This document shows positions 1-18,300 of a DNA stretch of 64,000 nucleotides, one piece after another (the first letter of the stretch is position 1; every line of letters starts with the position of its first letter). The notes below the pieces were generated by a model. That model ran no database searches, was not told the DNA's origin, and was given only the letters and a program-made list of their open reading frames with translations. This stretch comes from Paroedura picta (taxonomy: Eukaryota; Chordata; Lepidosauria; Squamata; Gekkonidae). The position numbers and the translations under genes are program-made. The stretch lies in NCBI RefSeq assembly GCF_049243985.1, contig NC_135379.1, forward strand, positions 14,177,501-14,241,500. Direction: 5' to 3'.

Positions 1-359
1 CCCTAATTGGTGGCATGAATGTTATGGGATCACTTTGGGGTGGTTTTTAAAATCGCGCTCCGGCCCCCGGGAGGACTGAAAAGGCCGCGCGTTCCCCGAC
101 GCTCCGCCGGCCGTTTATTTCCTTTCGCTTTCGGTTTCGGTTGCTGCCATTATGACGCCAGTCAACGACAGTAACGACCAGCCCGGAGAGCGGAACGGAA
201 GGGAAGGGCGGCGCCCATCGCGCTGGCGACGGGGGAAGCGCGCCAAGGGAGGGCGTCGAGCAGCAGCACCAGGAGGCATCTCTCCTGCTTCCCGAGCATC
301 TCCCGCCGGCGCGGGCGGACGGCGCAAGAGGCTTCCTCCCGCCGAAATCCGAAAGCGCG

Positions 360-6952
<6,593 letters not shown>

Positions 6953-8972
6953 AGAGGAGCCCCATTCAAAGGAGATCACAAGCCCCTGTAAAGGCTCCCT
7001 TGTGCATTGTGTTGCTTTGAAACCAGAAGGGATATGTGTAATCCTACCTCGCGTACTCTCGCCATCTTGTTTTAGTTTGCTTGGAACGGTAGTTGGGCTC
7101 TTGAATTTGGGAATTTTTTTTTTTGCTTATCCTAGAAACCTCCGTGCTAAGCGTGCTCCCGTGTCCTAACCCCTGTTTCACACATTGACTCTGTCACACT
7201 AGTCTACAATTAATGATTTATGCGGTATAGTGCCTTTAGTCCTTAGCAGAAGCACTGAACTATTGTAGTGTGAAGAAGTATCATTAACAGCATTCTGGGA
7301 GGTTTCCCCTCCATTGTGAAACAGCCCGTATTGAAATCTCAGCAAAGGATAATCCGCAAACCATATTCTCCCCCACCCACCCACCCACCCCCCTTCAATC
7401 TGATAAGGCTCTATCAACATTTCTGTGCAACTTCTATCTCAGTTTTCAGATTGGTGGCCACGGCCACATAGAAGAAGAGTTATGATAGGCTGCAACTTAA
7501 CCTAACCTGAGAAGGCTTGGCTTTATGCAGGTATTTTAGGAGTCTTTGTGCAGTGTTTCAGAGAGATACATATCTATATTTAAATGTTTAGATTTGGCTA
7601 TATGGCCACCCTGCCACTCAATTCATGAGCTTGGGATACAAACTATATATCTTATTATTTCTCACATCAATTCATCTGCACGTGCTGTTGTATACCTAGT
7701 CTCACTGGGGAAGGATAAAACTGCTCCTAGTATGATGGCTTTACGACGGAGGAATTTTAAGGCTGTTTATTACTTTCAAGCCCACTTCTTAATGGCCATT
7801 TATGGTATCATGTTTTCCTTCCTCAAGGTGCTGTCAGGATAACTCCAGAGGAGCTATAATATCTATACAGTGATATTCCAGTGGCAGAATCTCCTTGGGA
7901 CCTGGAACCTCTGAAACCAGATCTGTGTTTTCTTGTTCTAAAAGAGAAGGGGTTTACTTGGGTACAATAGCTTCTGTCCAAAGAAAATAGCCAAAGATTT
8001 TGAGATACAAGTAAAGAGAATGCTGCGATAGCCAGTTTCATAGAAAGCAAGGTATTTTTGGTGGGGGAGTATTTGTATTTTATTTAAATAGTATGTTTTT
8101 CTTGCTTTATGTAGATGTAATGTAAAATACCAAATTCAATCCAAAAGAATACTACTAAAAACGGGATTTCCTTGTTCTTTGTGTGTGATTTAAGATGCCA
8201 TTTATTTTTTAAAAAATAATACAGTTTCGTCTTACATTAACCAAGTCGAAAGCTTTGGTGTTATTCCTTGAAAGTGTGGAGTAGGTTATACCCACACATT
8301 TCTGAGATACAAGTTACCCAGGTTAACGAGTGCCTTCCTGATAAATGGTTCTTTTCCTGTGTTGTGGTGCTGTTCGTAAAATTAATCTGCTAGAGTTTAA
8401 ATAGCTGTACCTTTTACAGTTTTATTTTAGATAACACAACCTTATTTTTAAAACTTTGCAAGGCCTGTATATATGGAAGAGACTATCAGAGTTCTGTTTT
8501 TTAATCCTGAAAACTCAGGATAATGTGTTTAATCCTTCCTATTGTTCATAAAATCATACAGATCTGCCTGTTTTGGAAGCCAGGGAAAGCCAGTACTAGA
8601 AATTTCAGATAGCTTGACTTGATGTCAGCTGTCAGCTGCAACTGTTGTATTACAAATACTTGATGTGAGTCTCAAATATCTTTTGCTTGTCTTCAGCTTT
8701 AAAAAAAAGCCTAGAAATTCCTGCCATAACTTTTTAAAAAGGACCTGACTATTCCCTTCCCCCTCTTTAAAATTTCATTTACCTTCTCCTTTATTGCTAA
8801 TTTCTGAATCTAACCTTTTCAAATGTATTAAATTTTCTCATGTTCTTGTTTGTCTGAATTCCGTCATTTTGAACAGTTCTGACACTTTGCTTTTCACTGA
8901 CTGCCCAGTTAAAGGTACTAATAAAAAATTAACAGTCATTTTTGTCACTTGTAGTGTCTTTATTATATAGAA
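6953..8972 (+). other. PTCHD3 3' UTR and intergenic DNA
   Basis: AT-rich non-coding DNA after the PTCHD3 stop. A poly-C/A stretch lies at 7372-7394. A candidate polyadenylation signal AATAAA at 8920-8925 could end a roughly 2-kb 3' UTR. No open frame here looks like a protein. Confidence 0.4.
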
Positions 8973-9345
8973 TCATAGAGTTGGAAGGGGCCATGCAGGC
9001 CGTCTAGTCCCTGCTCAACGCAGGATCAACCTAAAGCAGCCTTTCTCAATATTTTCATGGTTGAGAAACCCCCGAAACATTCTTCAGACCCCAAGAAACC
9101 TCAGAAGTGGCACCATTGTGCAGAATATGGTTAGGAAGAATAGCTGCATACAAGCCCACCCGGGGTCCTTCCCCTTCCCATCCCCTCCAAGCCCATCAGC
9201 AGCCATTTTGGGAGGGGGCAGGCTGCATCACCCAATAAATGATTAACGATTTTTTAAAATGTATTCAAAATTAGCTCCCACCCGTTTGGGAAAGCCTTAG
9301 AGTGCCATCATGAAACCCTGGTTGAGAAAGCCTGACCTAAAGCAT
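8973..9345 (-). mobile_element. CR1 LINE 3' end split by a nested element
   Basis: AGAATCATAGAGTTGGAAGG at 8971 and the following bases are the reverse complement of the CR1 3' end. The CR1 sequence is interrupted at 9037-9334 by another element and resumes at CATCCATGA. Confidence 0.75.
9037..9334. mobile_element. hAT-type nonautonomous element (CAGGCTTTCTC family), nested in CR1
   Basis: Starts CAGCCTTTCTCAAT and ends GGTTGAGAAAGCCTG, giving terminal inverted repeats. It is flanked by the perfect 8-bp duplication ACCTAAAG (9029-9036 and 9335-9342), the hallmark of hAT insertion. A related copy is at 36092-36412. Confidence 0.85.
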
Positions 9346-10680
9346 CCATGAATTAAATATTTAAATATTTGATTCCTAATTTTTCTCCAGTGGGCACCCA
9401 ATTATAGCATACATTGTATTAGTTTCATTCACTTTAACCTCACAACAACACAGTAAGGGGAGTTAGATGGAGAGTCTGAGTGGCTCATGGTAAATAAATA
9501 AATAAACTCTGTGAATTCCTTTGGCAGAGTGGGCATTCACACCTGAGTTTCCAGATCCTAAACGGATCATTACACTACTTCCGTTGTTTTGTGCTGCTGT
9601 AAAATAAACTTTGGGAAGAATCACCCTTCAAACATGGTGGGGAGGTATTGGGCAAAGGGACCTTTAGTGTGATCACAACTACTTTGTGTGTGTGCATTTC
9701 ACTTTGTCTCCTGCAGCAGACATTTTGCATTAAGGTAATAAGTTACTGGCATCCTACTTCTGAATTAATATGCTTTTTTAAGCTCTTAAATGAAAGCTTC
9801 TTTTGCAGAAGGACCTTTGGTGGAATCACAACTTTACAACCTATACAAATCTTATCTCTAGAGTTACTTTCCTTACAAGGATGCAATGTGAAGGTGTGGT
9901 GTCTTATCACACAAATACCTAATCCAAAAATGAAACTATGAGGTGAACTTAAAGGCGACTATCAGTATTCTCTATTTTGGATCAAGCTAGAAGAACAACA
10001 ATATAAATAAACCACTGCTTTGCCCTTCTGAAGATATGGGTCAATGAAAAGAAGAATGAGGAAAAAGCAGAGATATAGACTAGTCCATACCTATGGCTTC
10101 CTGGTAAATAATTGAGCTAACTCCTTTGCAAATTATTGTATAGGAAATGAGGTGGGGAGATATGAAAACGCTCATATACATACAACTCGCCACACAACCC
10201 TACAATTATCAAGAATTTGCCCCGAGCCCAAGAGCTATGCCAGCTCTGGTCTACAGGTGATGAGCACTGCCTTTCTGAGGTTGCTTCCATACTTCTGTAC
10301 CTGGATTCTTCTGTGTGAAATTATTGTTTTGGTGCCTTTAAATTGTCCAATGATCCGTGAAAGCAAGAGAGAAAAGCACATGGAGGAGCTATTGCTGGAT
10401 TCCTCCATGCTCACCTGACTTCACCCTTGGAAATCTCCATGTCAACATGGGTTGCTTTAATTTGTTTTGGAGCAAGCCCAACATGTATTAGAATCACACA
10501 AGTAATTTCAGATATGAAATATAATACAAGGCAGAAAATAACTGCAACTCCAATCCATAAAGGACCAAAGACGAACTTTCACTCATTCAAATTAAATATT
10601 CGTGCTATCAGCCAACCATTTTCAGTACCGCAGGCCAGGGTAATCAATCCATAGGTCTCCTAGGCTCTAACACTAAAACA

Positions 10681-10785
10681 TAGAATCATAGAATAGAATC
10701 ATAGAATCATAGTGTTGGAAGGGGCCATACAGGCCATCTAGTCCAACCCCCTGCTCAATGCAGGATCAGCTCTAAGCATCCTTTA
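10681..10785 (-). mobile_element. CR1 LINE 3' end fragment
   Basis: Begins with repeated AGAATCATAGAAT units, then GTTGGAAGGGGCCATACAGG and the CR1 3' end in reverse. The 5' part of the element is missing. Confidence 0.8.
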
Positions 10786-11559
10786 AGGGAGGATGTTAAT
10801 CTGTTGATTTACTCAAAGGGATCTGCATAACCAAAAGGTTGTCTAAATGAACTCGCATGATGTAGTTACAAGCAATACAACACAGGTTTGCAAGTTGTAG
10901 TGACGAATGAGCAGGACAAGATGCACTTGCTCCATCCATCATGGTTAGGATGCAGTCGTAGCGATGCTGGTAGAAGCCTTCTGCTGTGCGCTGTTATAGC
11001 AGCTCTTGTGCAGGACGGGAGGGTTTGGCATCCCCAAGTATTCATGCTATGGTATATTTCTAAATTGGGGACAAGCAGCATGGTTGCTAAGCTATTGTGA
11101 GGACTGACCCCAAAGTTACAAGTTCTGACACTGCAGCCATAACCCGTTACCATTCTGTCTTCCCCTGCAGCAGAGGCACCACAAGCAGTGCTCCTTGAAG
11201 ATGACTCCCAGGATGATGCTGACTTGGCGCCAGCCACTCAAACAGAAGAGCGGCCAGGTTGGCCATTGCAATGATTGCAACTGAAGAGTGTGCCTGCGGG
11301 CTTCCTTGTCTGACTTCTGGTTTCATGCAGGCATTTGGTTGAGACCAGGCACAACCAACAGCGACTGAAGGGCCCCTGCTCCCCTCCCTCTCAGAATTCC
11401 ATCAGAGTGCTCTGGACCTGTTTTGCACTGTTGCTTTGTTTACACTGTTTATATTGTTACAACAATCAGTTATTAATGTTATTGTACTGTTCATATGTTA
11501 TAGATTGTTTCATGTATTGTTCATACGTTCAATGCAAACCACCCTGAGCCTCCGGGAGG

Positions 11560-11650
11560 GCAGTATATAAATAAATAAATAAACAAACAAATAAACAAAC
11601 AAACCAGACAGACAGACAGACAGACAGACAGATAGATAGATAGATAGATG
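11560..11650. repeat. Compound microsatellite (ATAA)n (CAGA)n (GATA)n
   Basis: Runs of AAATAAAT, AAACAAAC, CAGACAGA and GATAGATA follow a LINE-like 3' end, so it probably grew from that element's tail. Confidence 0.9.
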
Positions 11651-12544
11651 CAAGGTAAACGAATGTTAGAGTTGCTGGAATATTATGACTATCCTGGTGC
11701 ATTCTCAGAGTGCCCAAGACTTGGGAAGCAGAGGCCATGCAGTGCGTGTGTGTGTTCGTAAGGCTCTTATCTTTTCAAACTCATAATAGTACTTTTATTC
11801 TAGGAACTCCATTCTAAACAGAATACCGAAGAGTTCTAATCTAATCTAACCAACTAGGATGAATGGAGATGCAGGAATACATGTCCTACTCTTATGAGCC
11901 ATGGCATCAAGAAAGACACTTCTGGCAAAGCATGGAAAGAACGTGTCAAAAGGTGGGAGGAAGATTCCATGGGAGTAGCAGTCTACACATCAATGGGACA
12001 GCAGCAGAGCAGAGACAGAAAGGATGCTCTATGTGCCTATCTCTTTCCCTGACTTCATTGCAACCCCCGACTGAAGCCTGAGGCTAAGAGACAGCATGAA
12101 GTCCTTCACTTCCAACATCACCACATTACTCCATGCCACTTGGGACAAGAGGACGTAAGGTTGCTAACACTCATTGACGTGTATGCAAGTGAACCATCAC
12201 TTGCTGTTGGACGTGAGGCATTTTCTCCTATTGTTAGTAGCAAACCTTGTGTTGGTGTTCAGATATAGATTTTTTTCCTTGGACATAGTGACAAACATGG
12301 TTCCAGGGGTGAGATTCAGAAAAACTAAAGAAAAAAAAACCAAAAGATTAGACGAGAGTCCCAGATGAAGCAAAAATAAAATATATTTGTATATACAGGG
12401 AGAGCACCACAACAGGGCTGAAATACAGATCTCCATCCCAGCAAGGTTGGCACGGATCTTTTGTAACTTTCAAACTTGTCAATTGACAGTTCACACATTT
12501 CCATTGGTTCATGCACCATCTTGGCACCTTTGGATTGGTTAAAG

Positions 12545-12680
12545 CAGGGGTAGTCAAACTGCGGCCCTCCAGATGTCCATGGACTACAATTCCCAGGAGC
12601 CTCTGCCAGCATTCGCTGGCAGGGGCTCCTGGGAATTGTAGTCCATGGACATCTGGAGGGCCGCAGTTTGACTACCCCTG
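12545..12680. mobile_element. Palindromic hAT-type MITE, copy 3 (best preserved)
   Basis: A 136-bp near-perfect palindrome from CAGGGGTAGTCAAAC to GTTTGACTACCCCTG. It is flanked by a perfect 8-bp target duplication GGTTAAAG at 12537-12544 and 12681-12688. It serves as the reference copy for the family. Confidence 0.92.
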
Positions 12681-13476
12681 GGTTAAAGTCTCAGGGCAGC
12701 TGCTCTGACTCGATCCTAATGGGCTAGGTTAACTCTCTCATAATAAGGTATTGCTACAGGGTGTGATCTCCTGAGGATGCCCCCCAGGCACATTCCAGAC
12801 CTGCAACATTTCATCTTTGAAGGCTGTAATGAGGCCTCTTGCAAACTGCAATAGACTCCCTTTTGTTTCCCTTATTCTGCATGTGGAATTCAGGCAGATG
12901 TGACTCTCTCGCTGGACACTAATGGCTTCTCCAGGACGTCTGATTTCCATGAAAATTTGGCCAAGCTACATTTTGCTAAAGCATATTGAAAGGTTTTACT
13001 ATTTTTATGGTCCCACAGCAGTTTGGACTGTTGGAAGTGAGAAAAAAAGCCCTGGGGAAAACAATCTCAGAGTAAGAGGGGTTTTTTTTGAACAGCTTCG
13101 TAAAAGTCCATGGTGAAAAAAGGTTACATGAAACCCAGTTTCTTTCTTTGACCGAGAGACAGGCTTATTAGATCGTGGAAACTTAGTGGATATTGTTTAC
13201 CTAGATTTCAGTAAGGCTTTTGACAAGGTTCCCCATGATGTTCTGATGGGTAAACTGGAGGACTGTAGACGGGATTTTGGGATGGTTAGGTGGATAGGGA
13301 ACTGGCTAGAAAACTACACCCAAAGAGTGGTTTGTCAGTGGTATTTCATCGGATTGAAAGGAGGTGAGTGTTGGGGGCCAGAGGACTTGTTACTCAATCT
13401 GGTACTTTTCAGCCTTTTTATCAATGATCTGGGGGTAGAGGGACTCCTCATTAAATTTGCAGATGACATCAAATTG

Positions 13477-13756
13477 TCAGTTTGGTGTAGTGGTTAGGTG
13501 TCCGGACTTCTAATTTGGCATGCCAGGTTCGATTCTGCGCTCCCCCACATCCAACCAGCTGGGTGACCCTGGGCTAGCCACAGCACTGATAAAACTGTTC
13601 TGACCGGGCAATGATATCAGAGCTCTCTCAGCCTCACCTACCCCACAGGGTGTCTGTTGTGGGGAGAGGAATAGGATGGCATCTGTAAGCCACTTTGAGC
13701 CTCCTTTGGGTAGGGAAAAGCGACATATAAGAACCAACTCTTCTTCTTCTTCTTCA
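13477..13756 (+). repeat. Sauria-type SINE nested in CR1
   Basis: tRNA-like head GTGTAGTGGTTAGGTG, SINE body, and (CTT)n tail. It sits exactly between the CR1 FADDIKL motif and the following CR1 sequence, with TCAAAT-like bases on both sides as a probable target duplication. Confidence 0.85.
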
Positions 13757-13981
13757 AATGGGGAGGAGTAGCAAACACCCCAAAAGATAGAGTTCAAAGA
13801 GATCTGAGCATGCTGGAAAAGTGGGCAAATGAGAACAAGATGCAATTCAGTAAAGAGAAGTGCAGAGTTCTACCTCTGGATCACAAAAATAAGAAGCATG
13901 GATACTGAACAGGAGATACACTTCTGGGTAAAGATGAGCAGACAGTGTGATGCAGTGGTAAAGTCTTGGACTGTATCAACA

Positions 13982-14624
13982 ACAACAACAAGCCTTTAAT
14001 AGCATATAAAAGTACAATATAAGAAGGGAAAGTGCAAAATAATCCACTGCTATACAGAGAAAACAAAGGCAGAGAGCATGCTTTAGAGTTTACCTTTAGA
14101 GTTTAGAGTAAGACAAAATACATTCACAATCTCTCATGGCAAGATATAAAAACTTTGCAACTGGTTCAATTATATCAGGGTTCTGGGATGTCAAAAGAAA
14201 CTGAATCTTACGTTCATCCGAATGCAGTTCTCTTTTACACAGCAGTGAATTAAGAAATTTAGCTCAGATCGAGGAATAAAATGGATAATGGAAGAAAACG
14301 TGTGTAATTGATTCTATGCAGCATTGTCCACAGGGGTACAACCTAGCTGAATGCGGAATCTGTTGAAATCTCCCATATAGCACAGGAGAAGGTAGAGCAT
14401 TAGTTCTAGTTAATGTGAATGCTCTAGTCTATGCTGTTGTGGGATGATTAGATGGTAGAAATACGCAGCTAGGGGCTGAGAGCTTGGTGAGATCCCCAAG
14501 CTCAATGGAAAGCAAACATTTCTAGCTTTACTGCTAAGTACCTGTAGTTCTATGTCTAACAGTCTGCATTTAATTGAATCAAATGCAGTCTTTTCAGATA
14601 CCAGGTACAAGGAATCTATCAAGG
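13982..14624 (-). mobile_element. Non-LTR LINE 3' fragment nested in CR1
   Basis: Flanked by an 11-bp target duplication CTGTATCAACA (13971-13981 and 14625-14635). On the minus strand it reads a decayed LINE-like peptide (SEKTAFDSIKCRLLDIELQ) and ends in a (GTT)n tail. The family is uncertain and does not look like CR1. Confidence 0.6.
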
Positions 14625-15355
14625 CTGTATCAACAGAGGCAACACATCAAAATCACAGGATGTCATAATCCCACTATATCATGCATTGGTCAGACCCCAC
14701 CTGGAAAAATGTGTGCAGTCCTGGAAGCCTCACTTCAAAAAGGACATGGACAAACTGAGAGGGAGCAGAGGAGAGTGACAGGGATGATACAAGGCCTGGG
14801 AACCAAGCCCTATGAGGAAAGGCTGAGGGACCTGGGAATGTTGAACCTGGGGAAGAGGTTGAGAGGGGACATGATTGCTGCCTTTCAGTATTTGAAAGGT
14901 TGTCACTTAGAGGAGGGCAGGAAAAGGTTCCTGTGGGCAGCATAGGATAGGACACGCTCTAATGGATTTAGGCTATGTGTAGAATGATATCGGCTAGATA
15001 TCAGGAAAAAAATTTCACATAGTAGCTCAGCAGTGGAATTGACTGCCCCAGGAGGTGGTGAGCTCCCCCATACTGGTGGTCTTCAAACAGTGGCTGGAGA
15101 GATGCTTATCCTGGATGTTTTAGGCTGATCCTGCATTGAGCAGGGGGTTGGACCAGATGGCCTGTCTAGCCCCTTCCAATTCTATGATTCTAAGAATTCT
15201 AAGAAACTACTTCAAACAAATTATGGCTGCTGTTGAATCTTAGTAATTATTATCATCATTATTATTTTGACTTCCAAAAGTGATATAAGAATTGTCAACT
15301 TTGTAAAAATGTTCTTCTTCAGTATTTTTCTTCAGTATTTGATATTCCTAAAGCA

Positions 15356-18300
15356 TTATTTATCAGATTTTCTGATTTCCTTAGATTTTCCTTCTAGAAC
15401 CAATGCAAGATTAAACACTGTAGTATTAGGATCAAGTAGCTTCACAAGTGGTATATTTACTTGCCGTTCCTGGAAAATGCGATTCTGCAGAGTCATGGCT
15501 AACATGGAATCAATGCCATTGGACAAGAGTGATGAATTCATTGCAATATCACTTGGATCAGTACCACTAAGTTGACTCATCAAGGCCATGATATAACTGT
15601 CTTCATTTTCTATTGGAACCAAGTCCTGGGATACACTTTGCTTTGAAAGTTCAAATTTACCACCACTGATTTCCATGACGACTGGATACATGCGATTTCT
15701 GACTGCAGGATTTTGAGAAATGAAATAACTGGTCAAGTTTTTCAAGTTGAACTTTACAATAGCTTGCTGAGGATTGTTCATGGTTAAACTGCATTTTAAA
15801 TATTTGTGAAAATCATTCACCTGCAGAATTGCTATACCTTTGGATTCCAATAAATTTTGAATTTCATTTTGATTTTGCAGCATTCCGAGATTCAAGGCAC
15901 CCCAGTTAATGGACTGGCCTGCAAGTCCACGGTTTCTCCTGTAATGACAGAAAAAGTCCAGGAAGGAATTGGCCGCAGCATAGTTTGCCTGCATTGAATT
16001 TCCAAGGAATGAAGAAACTGATGAATAACACACAAAATAGTCAAGTTCCTGCCCTTGAGTTGCATGGTGAAGATTCATGGCTCCTGCAACCTTAGGACTC
16101 AAGACTTCCTCAAAGTCAGATATGGTCAACGCTTCAATGGATCCATCGTGTAAAACCACAGCACTGTGAAACACCCCTTTGATCGGGCACTTGGGAAAGA
16201 TTTTGCTAATTGAACCGATAGCTTTCTCAACATCAGACCTGAGGACCACATTGCATTGCAGAGTGATTATTCTGCTCCTTTTATTCCGCTGTTGGATGTC
16301 ATGTATTTCTTTCTGTTTCTCAACACTTGGGTTTCTCCGCGAAAGAATCACAATGCCCCCTCCTCCGTTTTCAGCAATGAACCTCACTGTTTCAAAGCCA
16401 AGCCCAGTGAGCCCTCCTGCAACTATGTAAACAGCATTCTCCTTAAAGATTTCCCCCTTTCCTCCATACAGTGGGATATCTGAAACAAGACTGCAGTGCG
16501 CATTCCCTTTTAACATTATAAAGGGGACAGCTTTTCTGGTAAGATGGGATGATGCTGAAGAACCGGTGCTTTCGCATTTCTCTATTTGTTGAAAAACCGA
16601 GCAAGGTAAGTCCTGAAGCGGCTCCAGGCACAATGACTTGACCCAGCTGGAAAAAGACACACTTTTCTTCTTCAAGGATGCTTTCTGGAATATGCTGGTA
16701 AGACAGAGAATATGAATTTGGACATTTTCATGATCCATTCTGAAGAGAGACCTTAGACATTCTGCATGGCCATGGTCACATATGACTACTACGTCCTGGA
16801 GTTTTGAAAGGCAACCTAAAACATCTTTGGGCAGCCTTTCTAGGGGAGTGAGGAAAACAAGGGCATTGCATTGACTGACACGGAGCTCCAGGTTGCTGTC
16901 AGGTCTTGTGCAGATGGTTTTCCATCCTGCTTCCTGAGCCAACAGATGCAGCACTCTGCACAAAACTGACTCTGGTTCAGTAGAAACAATGCCTAAGGAT
17001 CCCTTCTGCTTCATGGCTGGCAATGTTTGATGCAAAACTTCCCATGCGATTCTAAAGAAGGATACACAGGGCACGGTTTCAAAGCATGAGAATTTCTGAG
17101 TGTTCAAGCAAACCACCTCCGGGACCCTGATCCTGGAAGATGCCGTAACGGGGTAACAGGAAACAATGTGGTCTCCTACTCTGATTTTCTTCACTTTGCT
17201 GCCGATTGCAACCACTTTCCCACTGCAGTCCAAAGCCAAGAGCTTGTGTTTCTCCACTGTCTGTGCATGCCAGTAGAGTGTGTTTCCAAAATGACTGCTG
17301 GAAACGCTCACAGGGAAGTAGTCCTCAGAATGGAGACTTATTCTTTCAATCTGAACTTCCACGCAGTGATCATCAAGAGGGAGATCCGTGGTATCCTCCA
17401 GCTCAGCAAATACGTCCCTCACTTCATAAGGGTCAGAAGAGAAAAGACCGAACAGCTTAGCATTCTGACAAGCTTGAGAAGGCAAATTGTTCTGCGCAAC
17501 GTTGACCAACGAGCGTCTGATCTCGGAAACGTATATTTTCCCATGATGGATATGGATTTCGGAAAAACTATCTTTACATTCTGCTAAAACATCTGCTAAG
17601 GCTGAGATGTCTATTGCGTTTGTGGTGCTGATATCAATAATCTGAAATGTGATTTCGGAAACTTCAACCATGCAGCTTCGCATCATGCCATACAGAACAA
17701 AGCCAGGATTCATGTGGTCTACAGAATTCTCTGTAGTCCTGTATGTGATGATCTTGATGGAACAAGGAACATCCTTGGCTCTCAACGCAACGATAATTTG
17801 CCTTAGAGCTTCACAGCATTTTGTTAGTTCTGCAACCACGGAGTCTGGATCTCCTTCATTTAATTGTCGGATCCCCCACATAAACAAAACATCGCTGTAA
17901 TCTTGCAGCTCCAGCTTAAATTTTTCCTGTGCAGTTGATTCCAGATTCCTGACTTCCAGCAAGCTCTCCCAGTCTTTGTATATCAAAAACCTAGAATCTT
18001 TGTGTAAGAACTTTTGGAGCTGCTTAGAGACTCCTATTCTATCTGCAAACACTGCTACCCTGGGTATACCTGAGTTTTGGACCATGTGGGAATGTGGCAT
18101 TTCCTTCCATTTATTTTCAAACAGCACATCATCGTCACTTCTGGAGGTTTCCTTCATAAGAGTAATCCTAACACCTTTCATTTCCGCTAAGATGGAGCCA
18201 TGTTTATCTGTAAAGCATCCGCAGAACTCTCTGTAGTTCTCTGTGGACTTGCTTATTTTCAGATATATCAACATTTCTTCCTCCAGAGGTCTGGCGATGA

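Larger units (their letters stand above)
9346..13149. other. Intergenic DNA between PTCHD3 and PKS, left part
   Basis: Holds a CR1 3' end (minus) at 10681-10785, an L3/CR1-like 3' end at about 11395-11565 (reads AACCACCCTGAGCCTCCGGG), microsatellites, and a palindromic hAT-type element at 12545-12680. The open frames seen here are short and show no family resemblance. Confidence 0.5.
13150..15195 (+). mobile_element. CR1 LINE with two nested insertions
   Basis: Reverse-transcriptase coding remains at 13186-13475 show DIVYLDFSKAFDKVPHDVL, GNWL and FADDIKL motifs of CR1. The element resumes at 13757-13970 and again at 14636-15195, ending in the CR1 3' tail (CCTTCCAATTCTATGATTCTA). The reading frame is broken, so it is an inactive copy. 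A Sauria SINE (about 13477-13756) and another LINE piece (13982-14624) interrupt it. It ends about 160 bp downstream of the PKS stop. Confidence 0.88.

Noticed and set aside
12325-12708. Repeated small open frames containing [15 protein letters not shown]
   Set aside because: Translations of the palindromic hAT-type MITE; the same peptide appears wherever that element lies.
13186-13497. Possible gene with reverse-transcriptase motifs
   Set aside because: A CR1 fragment with a broken frame, not a host gene.
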